Below, piece by piece: positions 36,936 to 46,695 of a DNA stretch of 64,000 nucleotides; position 1 is the stretch's first letter; each line of letters begins with the position of its first letter. Position numbers and translations under genes: made by a program. Origin of the DNA: Mesorhizobium waimense (GTDB lineage: Bacteria > Pseudomonadota > Alphaproteobacteria > Rhizobiales > Rhizobiaceae); contig NZ_QZWZ01000007.1 of NCBI RefSeq assembly GCF_003601975.1, positions 186,001 through 250,000 on the forward strand, written 5' to 3'. A model generated the notes under the pieces. That model was given only the letters and a program-made list of their open reading frames with translations, did not search any database and had not been told where the DNA came from.

Positions 36936-37898
36936 ATGGCGGTCTACACCGACGTCAGCGAGGGCGAGCTCGGCACGTTCCTGCAGGCCTATCCGGTCGG
37001 CGAACTCCTGTCCTACAAGGGCATTGCCGAAGGCACCGAGAACTCGAATTTTTTGCTGCATACGACGAGCGGCTCCTACATCCTGACGCTTTACGAGAAG
37101 CGCGTCGACAGGGCCGACCTGCCGTTCTTCCTCGGCTTGATGGGCCATCTCGCCAGGAAGGGCATTTCCTGCCCGCTTCCGGTAACCGCGCATGACGGCA
37201 CCGTCATAGGTGCGCTGGCAGGCCGCCCGGCGGTCATCATCACCTTCCTCGAGGGCCTGTCGCTGCGGCGGCCGACTGCGGCGCATTGCGGCGAGGTTGG
37301 CAAGGCACTGGCCGAACTGCATCTTGCCGGCCAGGATTTTTCCATGACCCGCCCGAATGCGCTTGCCATCGATGGCTGGCGCAAGCTGTGGAATGCCTCC
37401 CATGCCCGCGCCGACGAGGTCGAGCCGGGGCTGGCCGCGGAGGTCGATGCCGATTTCGCCGATTTCGAACGCAACTGGCCGAAGGACCTGCCGCAAGGCA
37501 TCATCCATGCCGACCTTTTTCCGGACAACGTCTTCTTCCTCGGCGAGAAACTCTCCGGGCTGATCGACTTCTATTTCGCCTGCGATGACCTCTATGCCTA
37601 TGACGTCGCCACCTGCCTCAATGCCTGGTGCTTCGAGAAGGATTTTTCGTTCAACCTGACCAAGGGCACCGCGCTGTTGGCCGGCTACCAGAGCGTGCGG
37701 CCCTTGAGCGGCGAGGAAAAAGCCGCGCTGCCGATCCTGGCGCGGGGATCGGCGCTGCGCTTCATGCTGACGAGGCTCTATGACTGGCTGACCATTCCGA
37801 ACGGCGGGATGGTCATGAAACGCGACCCGACCGAATATATCCGCCGCATGCGCTTTCACCGGGCGATCCAATCTCCCTCCGAATACGGACTGACATGA
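36936..37898 (+). CDS. thrB: Homoserine kinase (ThrB2, aminoglycoside-phosphotransferase fold)
   Basis: A 320-residue protein beginning [16 protein letters not shown]. It belongs to the APH-like class of homoserine kinases found in alphaproteobacteria, not the GHMP class. The catalytic loop [13 protein letters not shown] and the metal-binding [10 protein letters not shown] are seen. It phosphorylates homoserine in threonine synthesis; thrC lies 9 kb away in this window. The stop overlaps the rnhA start by four bases. Confidence 0.96.
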   Translation: MAVYTDVSEGELGTFLQAYPVGELLSYKGIAEGTENSNFLLHTTSGSYILTLYEKRVDRADLPFFLGLMGHLARKGISCPLPVTAHDGTVIGALAGRPAVIITFLEGLSLRRPTAAHCGEVGKALAELHLAGQDFSMTRPNALAIDGWRKLWNASHARADEVEPGLAAEVDADFADFERNWPKDLPQGIIHADLFPDNVFFLGEKLSGLIDFYFACDDLYAYDVATCLNAWCFEKDFSFNLTKGTALLAGYQSVRPLSGEEKAALPILARGSALRFMLTRLYDWLTIPNGGMVMKRDPTEYIRRMRFHRAIQSPSEYGLT

Positions 37899-38434
37899 CC
37901 GACATGACCAAGCGTGTTGAAATCTTCACCGACGGCGCCTGTTCGGGCAATCCGGGCCCCGGCGGCTGGGGAGCGATCCTGCGCTTCAACGGCAAAACCA
38001 AGGAACTGTCGGGCGGCGAGGCCGAGACGACCAACAACCGCATGGAGTTGCTCGCTGCCATCTCGGCGCTCAATGCGCTGAAGGAGCCGTGCGCGGTCGA
38101 TCTGCACACCGACAGCAAATACGTGATGGACGGCATTTCCAAGTGGATCCATGGCTGGAAGAAGAACGGCTGGAAGACCGCCGACAAGAAGCCGGTCAAG
38201 AATGGCGAGCTCTGGCAGGCGCTGGACGAGGCCAACAGGCGCCATCAGGTGACCTGGAACTGGGTCAAGGGCCATGCCGGCCATGTCGAGAACGAGCGCG
38301 CCGACGAACTGGCGCGGGAAGGCATGGCGCCGTTCAAGAAAGGCCCGTCGAAGCCCGCTGTTGCGCCGCAGCCAACTGCACGGGCAAAGCCGCCAGCGGT
38401 CGCAAAGGCGCGGCGCTCGACCCAGAGCTATTGA
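37895..38434 (+). CDS. rnhA: Ribonuclease HI
   Basis: A 179-residue RNase H with the four acidic residues in [34 protein letters not shown] and the last Asp after [15 protein letters not shown]. It removes RNA from RNA-DNA hybrids. The C-terminal 25-30 residues are a Pro/Ala/Lys-rich extension beyond the usual length. It starts in a 4-base overlap with thrB. Confidence 0.97.
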   Translation: MTDMTKRVEIFTDGACSGNPGPGGWGAILRFNGKTKELSGGEAETTNNRMELLAAISALNALKEPCAVDLHTDSKYVMDGISKWIHGWKKNGWKTADKKPVKNGELWQALDEANRRHQVTWNWVKGHAGHVENERADELAREGMAPFKKGPSKPAVAPQPTARAKPPAVAKARRSTQSY

Positions 38435-38476
38435 ATTTCGGCACGGGTCCGCTGACTGGTAGAAAGACCCCCAATC

Positions 38477-39079
38477 GTGCCTGTCGCATACTACATCACG
38501 CATCCCCAGGTTCAGATCGATGCTGGTATTCCGGTGCCGCAGTGGGGGCTATCCGACATCGGGCGAGCGAGAGCCGCTGCAATGCTCGACCAGCCATGGA
38601 TAGGGTCGATCCGGCGTATCGTGTCGTCAGGCGAACGCAAGGCGATAGAAACCGCCGAGATCCTTGCAAGGCATCTGCGCCTTGCGGTCGAGGTCAGGGA
38701 ACGGATGCATGAGAACGACCGGTCGGCAACGGGCTTTCTGCCGCCGCCGGAGTTCGAAGCCGTTGCGGACCAATTCTTCGCCAATCCACACAGCAGCATT
38801 CGCGGATGGGAGCGGGCTATCGACGCCCAGCATCGTATTGTGAGCGAGGTCGACACTGTACTTGGCACCAACGGCGCCGACGACATTGCCTTGGTGGGCC
38901 ATGGCGGCGTGGGAACGCTCCTGCTGCTGTCTCTCAGCGGTCGGAAAATCAGCCGCGAAGCGGATCAGCCGGCGGGCGGTGGCAACTACTTCGCTTACGA
39001 TGTCGGAGCGCGTCGCGTTATCCACGGATGGCTGCCGATCGACAGGCCGGTGCAACTCGGTGCCGGTCAATTCAGCTAG
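38477..39079 (+). CDS. Histidine phosphatase family protein with a variant RHG motif
   Basis: A 200-residue protein starting at GTG. The phosphohistidine motif is altered: YYITHPQVQID keeps the His but has Thr in place of the usual Arg and Pro in place of Gly. The second motif (ALVGHGGVGTLLLL) is intact and RKAIETAEIL supplies the other arginine. It may have reduced or different activity. It follows rnhA by about 42 bases and ends in a 4-base overlap with the convergent DUF2938 gene. Confidence 0.82.
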   Translation: MPVAYYITHPQVQIDAGIPVPQWGLSDIGRARAAAMLDQPWIGSIRRIVSSGERKAIETAEILARHLRLAVEVRERMHENDRSATGFLPPPEFEAVADQFFANPHSSIRGWERAIDAQHRIVSEVDTVLGTNGADDIALVGHGGVGTLLLLSLSGRKISREADQPAGGGNYFAYDVGARRVIHGWLPIDRPVQLGAGQFS

Positions 39080-39552
39080 CGGATCAGCAGCGCCGTGCCG
39101 TAGAGCCCAAGCGCGAACACCGTATGCGATACCAAATTGAGCGCCCGGATATTCATCGGGTTGGGGCGCTTTGACGCGGCCCAGCCGGCGCCCATGCCGG
39201 GCGCGAGCAGGAACCAGCCGGCGCCGACGGTCACGATGCCGAGGATGAAAGCCGGCAGGAAGGTCGGTGCGGCAAGCCACGCCGTTCCCGCCAGCAGGAC
39301 AAGGATGATGCCGTAGGCGATGCCGACGGCGTAGTGAAAGGCCCAGCCCAGCGCCACTTCATGCGCGTAGGGCGAGGCCTCTACGATGTCGTCGTGAAAC
39401 ACCTTGTTTCTCAAGTGCCAGACCCAGCGGCCGACCGGTCCCCAGTTCGGCCGCGGCTGGGCAAAGGCCACATTGAGGAAGAAGGCCCAAATATCCATCA
39501 GCACCGTCGCGCCAATGCCGATCGCCACGCTGCGCCAGACAATATCGAACAT
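39076..39552 (-). CDS. DUF2938 membrane protein
   Basis: A 158-residue protein with four predicted spans (about residues 5-25, 65-85, 90-112 and 133-155). The order of segments (GATVLMDIWAFFLN, NWGPVGRWVWH, then SPYAHEVALGWAFHYAVG) fits DUF2938; no function is known to me. I chose the ATG giving MFDIVWR because GGGGGA lies nine bases upstream. A 12-codon longer start is possible. Confidence 0.85.
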   Translation of the reverse strand: MFDIVWRSVAIGIGATVLMDIWAFFLNVAFAQPRPNWGPVGRWVWHLRNKVFHDDIVEASPYAHEVALGWAFHYAVGIAYGIILVLLAGTAWLAAPTFLPAFILGIVTVGAGWFLLAPGMGAGWAASKRPNPMNIRALNLVSHTVFALGLYGTALLIR

Positions 39553-39621
39553 CGCTGAGGTCCCCCAAAAGTGAAGATCTAGAAGCACCTACACGCGCAT
39601 GATCGTCACGCCAAGGCGAAC

Positions 39622-40098
39622 TCAGAGCTGGCCCAGAATGTGAGCCGCACCCGACTCGTCGACGCCTGGCTTGGTCTCGACATTGAACGCGGTGACCTTG
39701 CCGTCGTCGACGATCATCGAAAAGCGCCTCGAGCGCAGCCCCATACCGTCGCTGGCGTAGTCAAGGCCGACCGACTTGGCAAAATCGCCATTGCCATCGG
39801 CGAGATAGAGGATCTTGCCCTCGCCGCCGGTGAAGCGCGCCCAGGCGCCCATGACATGCACATCGTTGACCGAGACGACGGCGATGGTGTCGACGCCACG
39901 CGCGAGGATAGCGTCATGGTTCTCCAGATAGCCGGGCAGGTGGTTGTTGCTGCAGGTCGGCGTGAAAGCGCCGGGAACGCCAAACAGCACGACCTTCTTT
40001 CCGGCGAAGATCTCGGCCGTCGTGATCGGCTTGGCGCCGTCGGCGGTCATCGTCTTGAAGGTCGCGTCGGGCAGCTTGTCGCCAACGGAGATGGTCAT
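39622..40098 (-). CDS. Peroxiredoxin of the Prx5/hybrid type
   Basis: A 158-residue thioredoxin-fold peroxidase. The peroxidatic Cys49 sits in FGVPGAFTPTCSNNHLPG, the signature of the Prx5 class. The conserved Arg is in MGLRSRRFSMIVDDG. It reduces hydrogen peroxide and organic peroxides with glutaredoxin or glutathione in related proteins. The second Cys of atypical 2-Cys forms is not obvious, so a 1-Cys mechanism is likely. The 123 bases to the DsbD-like gene hold only a leader. Confidence 0.95.
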   Translation of the reverse strand: MTISVGDKLPDATFKTMTADGAKPITTAEIFAGKKVVLFGVPGAFTPTCSNNHLPGYLENHDAILARGVDTIAVVSVNDVHVMGAWARFTGGEGKILYLADGNGDFAKSVGLDYASDGMGLRSRRFSMIVDDGKVTAFNVETKPGVDESGAAHILGQL

Positions 40099-40221
40099 GA
40101 ATGCCTCGTTCGATGTGTGGGGAAGGACGTGTCCTTGCGATAGCGAAGTCAGGCGTCGCTCGCAACCGCCATGGTGCCTGGCGCAATGGATGTTGCCGTC
40201 TGCGCCTCCCCGTCGCTGCCG

Positions 40222-41028
40222 TCACGGGAAAGGCAGCACGCCCTCGACCGCACCTTCGGCACTTGTCAGCGTGTAGTAGAGTCCGCCATCGGTCGGTGTC
40301 GTCGACGGCCTGTCGAGGATCGGCACCGTGAACAACAGCTTGCCGTCTTTTTCGCTGCGAACCGGAGCGCCGAACATATAGTCCCGTTCGCCGGCGACGA
40401 AGAAGTCGGCGGCTTCGGGGTCGCCTGGAAAGCTCGCCTCGACGATCAGTGTCTCGTGGTCGCCGGGCAGTACGTTGATGCCGAAATCGGGCCGTGGAGC
40501 AGCCGGCAGGGTCGCAAACGCTGCCTTCACCTGTGCGGCGTCCTTGGCATTGTCCGGATCGGCCCCGGGATCGACGCTCAGCCTTGTCTGGACCGGAATG
40601 CAGATCGTCTCGCAAATGCCGAGGAAAATGTTGGCGTCTATGACCGCCGACTGATCCGGCGCCGACAGCGTGAAGGTAATCGGCAGCGAGACCGGATGGT
40701 CGTAGCCGGCCCATTTGCCGTAACCGTCGTCGTGACGTTGCGGCGGCGGAAACGAAAACCGCGCGTCGGAAATGTTGGTGCTGGCCGAGATGTCGATCTG
40801 CGGTGGCACGCCGGCGTCGCCAGGATCGCGCCAATAGGTTTTCCAGCCGGGCTTGAGCGCAATGTCGAGCACGCCCTGGATACGCCCGGCTTCGTCGGGC
40901 TTGCCGCTGGTCACAAGCCGTACCTTGCCGCCCTCGCTGTTGTACCAGACCGAGGAGGAAGCCAAGGCCGGAAGGCCCGTTCCCAAGACGACAGCGGCGC
41001 TGGCGAGCAGGATTTTCAAGCTTTGCAT
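40222..41028 (-). CDS. Secreted DsbD-alpha-like (DsbD N-terminal domain) protein, free-standing
   Basis: A 268-residue exported protein with signal peptide (cleavage near ALASS). The body is like the N-terminal domain of DsbD: LKPGWKTYWRDPGDAGVPP, YGKWAGYDHPVSLP, and the Cys pair Cys139/Cys143 in GICETICIPVQ. In DsbD this domain passes electrons to periplasmic partners, but the membrane and thioredoxin domains are absent and not next door. I chose the ATG giving MQSLKILL over one 17 codons earlier. It is divergent from yqgE. Confidence 0.85.
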   Translation of the reverse strand: MQSLKILLASAAVVLGTGLPALASSSVWYNSEGGKVRLVTSGKPDEAGRIQGVLDIALKPGWKTYWRDPGDAGVPPQIDISASTNISDARFSFPPPQRHDDGYGKWAGYDHPVSLPITFTLSAPDQSAVIDANIFLGICETICIPVQTRLSVDPGADPDNAKDAAQVKAAFATLPAAPRPDFGINVLPGDHETLIVEASFPGDPEAADFFVAGERDYMFGAPVRSEKDGKLLFTVPILDRPSTTPTDGGLYYTLTSAEGAVEGVLPFP

Positions 41029-41243
41029 GGCCGTGATTTGATCGTCCGTTCGTGGCAGCGCAATGATCTCATGACCCATTCGGTATCATATTTGCGTGAC
41101 ATCGCAGCTAGGGTTGTTGGAGTTGGAGTTTCAGCCCGACGATGCGCGATCCGCGAGTTCATCTGCTCCGGGCACGGGCGGCCGACCTCAAATCGCGCGA
41201 GGCGCATCTTTTCGGCGCCCCGGAAACGCGTTACCCTCACGTC

Positions 41244-41852
41244 ATGGACTTGTTGCGCCACAAGAAGACGGCTGCTGGACGCGGCTTTCTCGACGACCAG
41301 TTCCTGATTGCCATGCCCGGCATGAAGGACGACCGTTTCACGCGCTCCGTCATCTACGTTTGCGCCCACAGCGACGAGGGCGCGATGGGCCTCATCATCA
41401 ACCAGACGCAGCAGATGCTGTTTCCGGACCTTCTGGTTCAGCTTGGTATCATGAACGAGCAGGAGGCGATTCGCCTCCCGGCGCAGGCACGCGACTTCGT
41501 CGTCCGCAACGGCGGGCCGGTGGATCGCAGCCGCGGCTTTGTCCTGCATTCCGGCGACTACCGGGTTGAATCGTCGCTCAGCGTCTCCGACGACATCTGC
41601 CTGACCGCGACCGTCGACATATTGCGCGCCATTTCGTCGGGCCGCGGGCCTCGCCGCGCGCTGATGGCGCTCGGCTATTCGGGCTGGGGTGCAGGCCAGC
41701 TGGAAAGCGAGATCGCCGAGAACGGATGGCTGACCTGCCCGGCCAGCCCCGAGCTTCTGTTCGACGCCGACATCGAGCGCAAATACGACCGCATCCTCGC
41801 CGCGATCGGCATCGATCTGGCGCATCTCAGCCTGGCCGCCGGTCACGCCTGA
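41244..41852 (+). CDS. YqgE/AlgH family protein (UPF0301)
   Basis: A 202-residue protein with the family features [46 protein letters not shown] and [14 protein letters not shown]. The family has no firmly proven activity; links to gene regulation have been proposed. The ATG at 41244 ([10 protein letters not shown]) matches the usual length; an ATG at 41142 would add 34 residues of uncertain value. A perfect palindrome follows the stop. Confidence 0.9.
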   Translation: MDLLRHKKTAAGRGFLDDQFLIAMPGMKDDRFTRSVIYVCAHSDEGAMGLIINQTQQMLFPDLLVQLGIMNEQEAIRLPAQARDFVVRNGGPVDRSRGFVLHSGDYRVESSLSVSDDICLTATVDILRAISSGRGPRRALMALGYSGWGAGQLESEIAENGWLTCPASPELLFDADIERKYDRILAAIGIDLAHLSLAAGHA

Positions 41853-41861
41853 CCTCACCTC

Positions 41862-41885
41862 AGAGCCTGTTTCGAAACAGGCTCT
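41862..41885. terminator. Perfect 24-bp palindrome, bidirectional terminator
   Basis: AGAGCCTGTTTC is followed directly by its exact reverse complement GAAACAGGCTCT. It lies between the convergent yqgE and the GGDEF/EAL gene, touching the stop of the latter. Confidence 0.65.
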
Positions 41886-44773
41886 CACGCCTGCGTCAGC
41901 GGGTACTGTTCCTTCAGCGTCTTCAGCACTTGGTCGCCTGGCATCGGCGCGCCGAACATGAAGCTCTGGACATATTCGCAGCCCATCTGGCGCAGCTCCA
42001 GCGCATCGCTTTCGTCTGAGATGCCTTCGGCGACCACCGACAGGCCGAGCTCATGCGCCATGTTGACCATGGATTTCAGCAGCACCGCGCGCTTCGGCGT
42101 CGTATCGTCGACGAAGCTCTTGTCGATCTTGATGGTGTCGAAGGGGAAGCGCGTCAGATAGGCCAGTGACGAATAGCCGGTGCCGAAATCGTCCAGCGAC
42201 AGGCCGATGCCGAGCTGCTTCAGCTTGTTCAGCACGTGGGTTGTCTGCTCGGGATTGTCCATCACCAGCGATTCGGTGAGTTCGAGGCGGAAGCAACGCG
42301 GCTTCAGATTGGCCCGCGCGATGACCGAGCGGACATCGCTGACCAGGTCGCGGCGGATCAGCTGACGGCTGGACAGATTGACCGAAACCGACAGCGGCGT
42401 GTCGCCGATCTGTTTTTGCCAGGTCGCCAGGTCCTCGGCCGCCTGCTGCATGGCGAACAGGCCAAGCTGCACGATCAAGCCGCAGTTTTCGGCGACCGGG
42501 ATGAAATCCCCCGGCGGGATCATGCCGCGGCGCGGATGGTCCCAGCGCAACAGCGCCTCGAAGCCGGCAATGCTGCCGTCCTCCAGCCGTACGATCGGCT
42601 GGTAGGCGAGCGTGAATTCGCGCCGTTCGATGGCGCGGCGCAGGTCCGATTCGAACTGCAGCCGGTCGGTGCCGACGGTGCGGAAGGCGGGCCGGAACGG
42701 CTCGATCCTGTCGCCGCCGAAGCGCTTGGCCTGGTGCATGGCAAGCTCGGCGTCCTTGACCATGTCCTCGGCCGAGGTCTGCGCCGTGGTCCAGGTGATC
42801 AGCCCGATCGAAGCGGTGAGCACGATCTCGCGCTTGGCGAAGGTGATCGGGTTGTTGATCGCATGCTTGATGGCGTCCGCAACGGCGGCGATGCGGGCCG
42901 GGTCCTGCTCCGACAAAAGCATCAGCGCGAACTGGTCGCCGGCAAAGCGCGACAGCGAATCCTTTGGCTTCAGCAGCCGGTGCAGCCGGCGCGCGATGGT
43001 CAGCAGGATGGTGTCGCCAGCCGAGATGCCCAGCCCGTCGTTGACCTGCTTGAAGCGGTCGATGTCGATGACGAAGACGGTCGGACGCACCTTCTCCTCG
43101 GTGCGGGCGATCGAGATGATCGCCTCCAGCCGGTTCATGTACAATTCGCGGTTCGGCAGGCCGGTCAGATTGTCGTGCACGGCGTCGTGCAGCAGCCTTT
43201 CCTCGGACTTCTTCTGCTCGGTCACGTCGACCATGGTGCCGACGCAACGGATCACTTCGCCGTCCGATCCGATCACCGGCCGGGCGCGTAGCGAAAACCA
43301 GTGATAATGCCCGTCGGCCCCGCGCAGGCGGAAATTCTGCGAGACCCGGCCACGCCGGTGTTCCAGCACCACGTCTAGCGTGGTGCGGAACGTGTCGCGG
43401 TCGTCGGCATGCAACACCGGCAGCCAGTTGCGCGCGGCGCCGCCGAGGCTGTTGGGCGCCAGGCCAAGCTGCACGCTGACATCGGGCTTGGTCACCACGC
43501 GGTCGCGCAGCACGTCCCAGTCCCACACGATATCGCCCGATCCGGCGACGGCCAGCGCCTGCCGTTCGAGATCGGAGAACAGCCCCTGATGCAGCGCGCC
43601 GCCGGCAAAGGCATGCTGCATGACGGTGAAGCCGATCAGCAGGATGATGAGGATCAGGCCACCGCCAAGCGCCGGCTGGGCGATGTCATTGTCGAGCATG
43701 CCGGTGATCGCCATCCACGACCCGCATAGCCACAACAGCACCATCACCCAACTGGGCACCAGCATGATGGCGCGGTCGTAGCCGCGTATGCCGAGGAAGA
43801 TGATCAGGCCGAGCCCGGTCACCGCGGTGGCGGCGAAGGACAGTCGGGCGATGCCGGCGGCGACCGCCGGATCGATGATGGCGACGCCCGCGATCAGCAC
43901 CAGTCCGAGGATCCAGACCAGCGCGCCGTAGCTGAAATGGCCATGCCATCGGTTGAGGTTGAGATAGGCGAACAGGAACACCACGAAGGTTGCCGCAAGC
44001 GCCACCTCCGTGCCGGCCCGCCACATTTGCTCATTGCCTGGCGATATCTCGATGACCTTGTTGAGGAAGCCGAAATCGACGCAGATATAGGCAAGCACCG
44101 CCCAGGCCAGCGCCGCGGTCGCCGGGAACATCGAGGTTCCCTTGACGACGAAAAGGATGGTCAGGAACAGCGCCAGCAAGCCGGCGATGCCGATGACGAT
44201 GCCGCGAAACAGCGTGTAGGAATTGACCGAGTCCTTGTAGGATTCCGGGTCCCACAGATAGACCTGCGGCAGTTTCGGCGAGGCCAGTTCGGCGATGAAG
44301 GTGATCACCGTGCCGGGGTTCAGCGTCACCCTGAACACGTCGGCGTCGGGGCTGGTCTGGCGGTCGAGCGCGAAGCCTTCGCTGGGCGTGATGGCGGCGA
44401 TGCGGGTCGAGCCGAGATCCGGCCAGAAGATGCCCGAATTCACCAGCCGAAAATGCGGCGCTACGATCAGCCGGTCGAGCTGCTGGTCGGTGGTGTTGGC
44501 CAGCGCGAACACCGCCCAGTCGCCGGTCGAGCGCGCATCATTGGCCTCGACCTCGATGCGCCTGACGATGCCGTCGGGGCCAGGTGCGGTCGAGACCTGG
44601 AAATTTTCGCCCTGGTTCCGGTAGATTTCGACGGCCCCGGACAGGTCGAGCGCCACGTCGTCGCGGGCGATCTTGATCGGCTCGACGGCGAAGGCCGAAG
44701 ACGCCGCGCAAAGCGTCACGATCATCGCCAGTAGGAGCGCGAACAACGAGCCGATTCGCAGGAAATTCGTCAA
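41885..44773 (-). CDS. 7TMR-DISM sensor with PAS, degenerate GGDEF and intact EAL domains
   Basis: A 962-residue membrane signalling protein. Order: signal peptide (1-30), periplasmic sensory domain (about 31-180), seven-span region (about 187-385), PAS with PAC (about 405-520), GGDEF (525-690), EAL (705-955). The GGDEF site reads RFAGDQF (609-615), so diguanylate cyclase activity is unlikely. EAL is complete: EALLRW (739-744), NLSS, ELTES (831-835), DDFGTGYSSL (861-870). It is therefore predicted to hydrolyse cyclic di-GMP, perhaps with GTP binding by GGDEF as a control. It is the last gene of thrC-mpp-GNAT, three bases after the GNAT gene. Confidence 0.93.
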   Translation of the reverse strand: MTNFLRIGSLFALLLAMIVTLCAASSAFAVEPIKIARDDVALDLSGAVEIYRNQGENFQVSTAPGPDGIVRRIEVEANDARSTGDWAVFALANTTDQQLDRLIVAPHFRLVNSGIFWPDLGSTRIAAITPSEGFALDRQTSPDADVFRVTLNPGTVITFIAELASPKLPQVYLWDPESYKDSVNSYTLFRGIVIGIAGLLALFLTILFVVKGTSMFPATAALAWAVLAYICVDFGFLNKVIEISPGNEQMWRAGTEVALAATFVVFLFAYLNLNRWHGHFSYGALVWILGLVLIAGVAIIDPAVAAGIARLSFAATAVTGLGLIIFLGIRGYDRAIMLVPSWVMVLLWLCGSWMAITGMLDNDIAQPALGGGLILIILLIGFTVMQHAFAGGALHQGLFSDLERQALAVAGSGDIVWDWDVLRDRVVTKPDVSVQLGLAPNSLGGAARNWLPVLHADDRDTFRTTLDVVLEHRRGRVSQNFRLRGADGHYHWFSLRARPVIGSDGEVIRCVGTMVDVTEQKKSEERLLHDAVHDNLTGLPNRELYMNRLEAIISIARTEEKVRPTVFVIDIDRFKQVNDGLGISAGDTILLTIARRLHRLLKPKDSLSRFAGDQFALMLLSEQDPARIAAVADAIKHAINNPITFAKREIVLTASIGLITWTTAQTSAEDMVKDAELAMHQAKRFGGDRIEPFRPAFRTVGTDRLQFESDLRRAIERREFTLAYQPIVRLEDGSIAGFEALLRWDHPRRGMIPPGDFIPVAENCGLIVQLGLFAMQQAAEDLATWQKQIGDTPLSVSVNLSSRQLIRRDLVSDVRSVIARANLKPRCFRLELTESLVMDNPEQTTHVLNKLKQLGIGLSLDDFGTGYSSLAYLTRFPFDTIKIDKSFVDDTTPKRAVLLKSMVNMAHELGLSVVAEGISDESDALELRQMGCEYVQSFMFGAPMPGDQVLKTLKEQYPLTQA

Positions 44774-44776
44774 AAA

Positions 44777-45373
44777 TCAGCCCTTCGTTCCAGCGCCCGG
44801 CGGATCGTCCGCGATCCGGGCGTAGAGGTAGTGGTCCTGCCAGATGCCATTGATCCTTAGATAGGATCGCAGAAGTCCTTCGCGCCGGAATCCGGCTTTT
44901 TCAAGCACGCGGATCGACCGGGCGTTGTCGGGAATACAGGCAGCCTCGATCCGGTGCAACCTCAGCGTATCGAAGGCGAATTGCGACACCAGCTTGACCG
45001 CTTCGGTCATCAGGCCGCGGCCGCCATAGCGCTCGCCGATCCAGTAGCCGATATGGCCGCTTTGCGCGACGCCGTGGCGGATGTTGCCGAGCGTGATGCC
45101 GCCGGCAAGCTTGCCGCTCGCCTTCTCGAAGATGAAGAAGGCTATGGCCGTGCCTTGCGCATAGTCCTCGCGGTAGCGGCTGATGCGCAGCCGCCATGCC
45201 GTGCGGTCAAGCTCGTCCGGCGTCCAGCGCGGCTCCCACGGCTCCAGGAAGGCGCGGCTTTCGCCGCGTAGCGCCGACCATTCACGGTAGTCGTTGGTCA
45301 GCGGCACGCGCAGCGTGATCCGGTCACCCTTCAGTGCCGGCAGATCGCGGCGAAAGAAAGGGAGCGCGAACAT
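44777..45373 (-). CDS. RimJ/RimL-type GNAT N-acetyltransferase
   Basis: A 198-residue GNAT protein with the pattern of ribosomal-protein acetyltransferases: ITLRVPLTNDYREWSALRGESR at the start, GHIGYWIGERYGGRGLMTEAVK (acetyl-CoA motif), and RIEAACIPDNARSIRVLEKAGFRREG. The target is not known; RimJ-type enzymes modify ribosomal proteins, but many relatives do not. It follows the M16 protease by 15 bases and precedes the GGDEF/EAL gene by three. Confidence 0.92.
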   Translation of the reverse strand: MFALPFFRRDLPALKGDRITLRVPLTNDYREWSALRGESRAFLEPWEPRWTPDELDRTAWRLRISRYREDYAQGTAIAFFIFEKASGKLAGGITLGNIRHGVAQSGHIGYWIGERYGGRGLMTEAVKLVSQFAFDTLRLHRIEAACIPDNARSIRVLEKAGFRREGLLRSYLRINGIWQDHYLYARIADDPPGAGTKG

Positions 45374-45388
45374 GGCGCTTGGGAGGTC

Positions 45389-46681
45389 TTAGACGGCGAG
45401 CTTGCGGGCCGTCGTCTGCGTGCCCGAAAGCGAATCGAGGATCGCCTCATAAGGCGCAAGCGTACCCACGGGGCCGACGGCGGTGAGCGTCGGCTTGGTC
45501 GAAAACAGCCGCGCCGACAGGTCGGTCAGCCGCTCGATGGTCAGCGCCGACAGCCGCTCCATCAGTTCTTCCTTGGCGATCGGCCGGCCGAACAGGAGCA
45601 GTTGCCTGGCGATCTGCGAGGCGCGGCTGGCCGGGCTTTCGGCCGACATGATCAGCCCCGCGCGGTACTGCGCCCGGGCCCGGTCGAGCTCTTCCTGCAG
45701 GATGTTTTCGCCGGCCTTCTGCAACTCGTCGATGATGACGGGCACCAGCTTGGCGATGTCGCTCTGCCCGGTCGCGGCATGGACGCCGAAGATGCCGGTG
45801 TCGGAAAAGCCCCAGTGGAAAGCATAGACCGAGTAGCACAGGCCGCGCTTTTCGCGGACTTCCTGGAACAGCCGGGACGACATGCCGCCGCCGAGGATCA
45901 TCGACAGCACCTGCGAGGCGTAGAAGTCGCGCACGTGATAGGCGCGGCCCTCGAAGCCGAGCACGATCTGCGCGTCCATCAGGTCGCGGTCCTCGCGGAA
46001 GTCGCCGCCGACATATTGCGCATATTGCGGAATGTTGCTCTCGGCCTTGGCGCGGAAGCCGCCCAGATGCTTCTCGACTTCGCGCACGAAATTGTCGTGC
46101 TTGATGTCGCCGGCGGCCACGACCACCATGCGCTCGGCGCCGTATTGCCGCTCGATGAAATTGTGCAGCTGCTTGGAGGTGAAGGACTTGACCGTCTCCG
46201 GCGTGCCGAGGATGGAGCGGCCGATCGTCTGGTGGCGGAAGGCGGTTTCGGTGAAACGGTCGAAGACGATGTCGTCGGGCGTGTCGTGCGCGGCGCCAAT
46301 CTCCTGCAGGATCACGTGCTGCTCGCGCTCCAACTCCTCGGGGTCGAATTCGGATTCCTGCAGGATGTCGGCGAGGATATCGACCGCCAGCGGCACGTCG
46401 TCGGAGAGCACCCTGGCGTAATAGGAGGTGGTCTCGACGCTGGTGGCGGCATTGATCTCGCCGCCGACATTCTCGATTTCAGAGGCGATTTCGAAGGCAG
46501 TGCGCCTTTTCGTGCCCTTGAAGGCCATATGCTCAAGCAAATGGGCCATTCCGTGCTCTTCTTCGCGCTCATTGCGGGCGCCTGACTTGACCCAGGCACC
46601 AAGGGCAACGGATTCGAGGCTTGGAAGGGTTTCGGTTGCGACTGTCAGGCCGTTCGACAGACGGCTTACCTCAACACCCAT
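45389..46681 (-). CDS. M16 family zinc peptidase (mitochondrial-processing-peptidase-like)
   Basis: A 430-residue pitrilysin/MPP-type protease. The inverted zinc motif HLLEH is at 47-51 in GMAHLLEHMAFKGT, with the distal Glu in the ENVGGEINAATSVETTSYYA helix. The LCYSVYAFHWGFSDTGIF segment is typical of MPP-beta relatives. I chose the ATG giving MGVEVSRL because AGGGAG lies nine bases before; the longer ORF would run into thrC. thrC ends 14 bases upstream. Confidence 0.95.
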   Translation of the reverse strand: MGVEVSRLSNGLTVATETLPSLESVALGAWVKSGARNEREEEHGMAHLLEHMAFKGTKRRTAFEIASEIENVGGEINAATSVETTSYYARVLSDDVPLAVDILADILQESEFDPEELEREQHVILQEIGAAHDTPDDIVFDRFTETAFRHQTIGRSILGTPETVKSFTSKQLHNFIERQYGAERMVVVAAGDIKHDNFVREVEKHLGGFRAKAESNIPQYAQYVGGDFREDRDLMDAQIVLGFEGRAYHVRDFYASQVLSMILGGGMSSRLFQEVREKRGLCYSVYAFHWGFSDTGIFGVHAATGQSDIAKLVPVIIDELQKAGENILQEELDRARAQYRAGLIMSAESPASRASQIARQLLLFGRPIAKEELMERLSALTIERLTDLSARLFSTKPTLTAVGPVGTLAPYEAILDSLSGTQTTARKLAV

Positions 46682-46695
46682 ATGGCTAGTACTCC

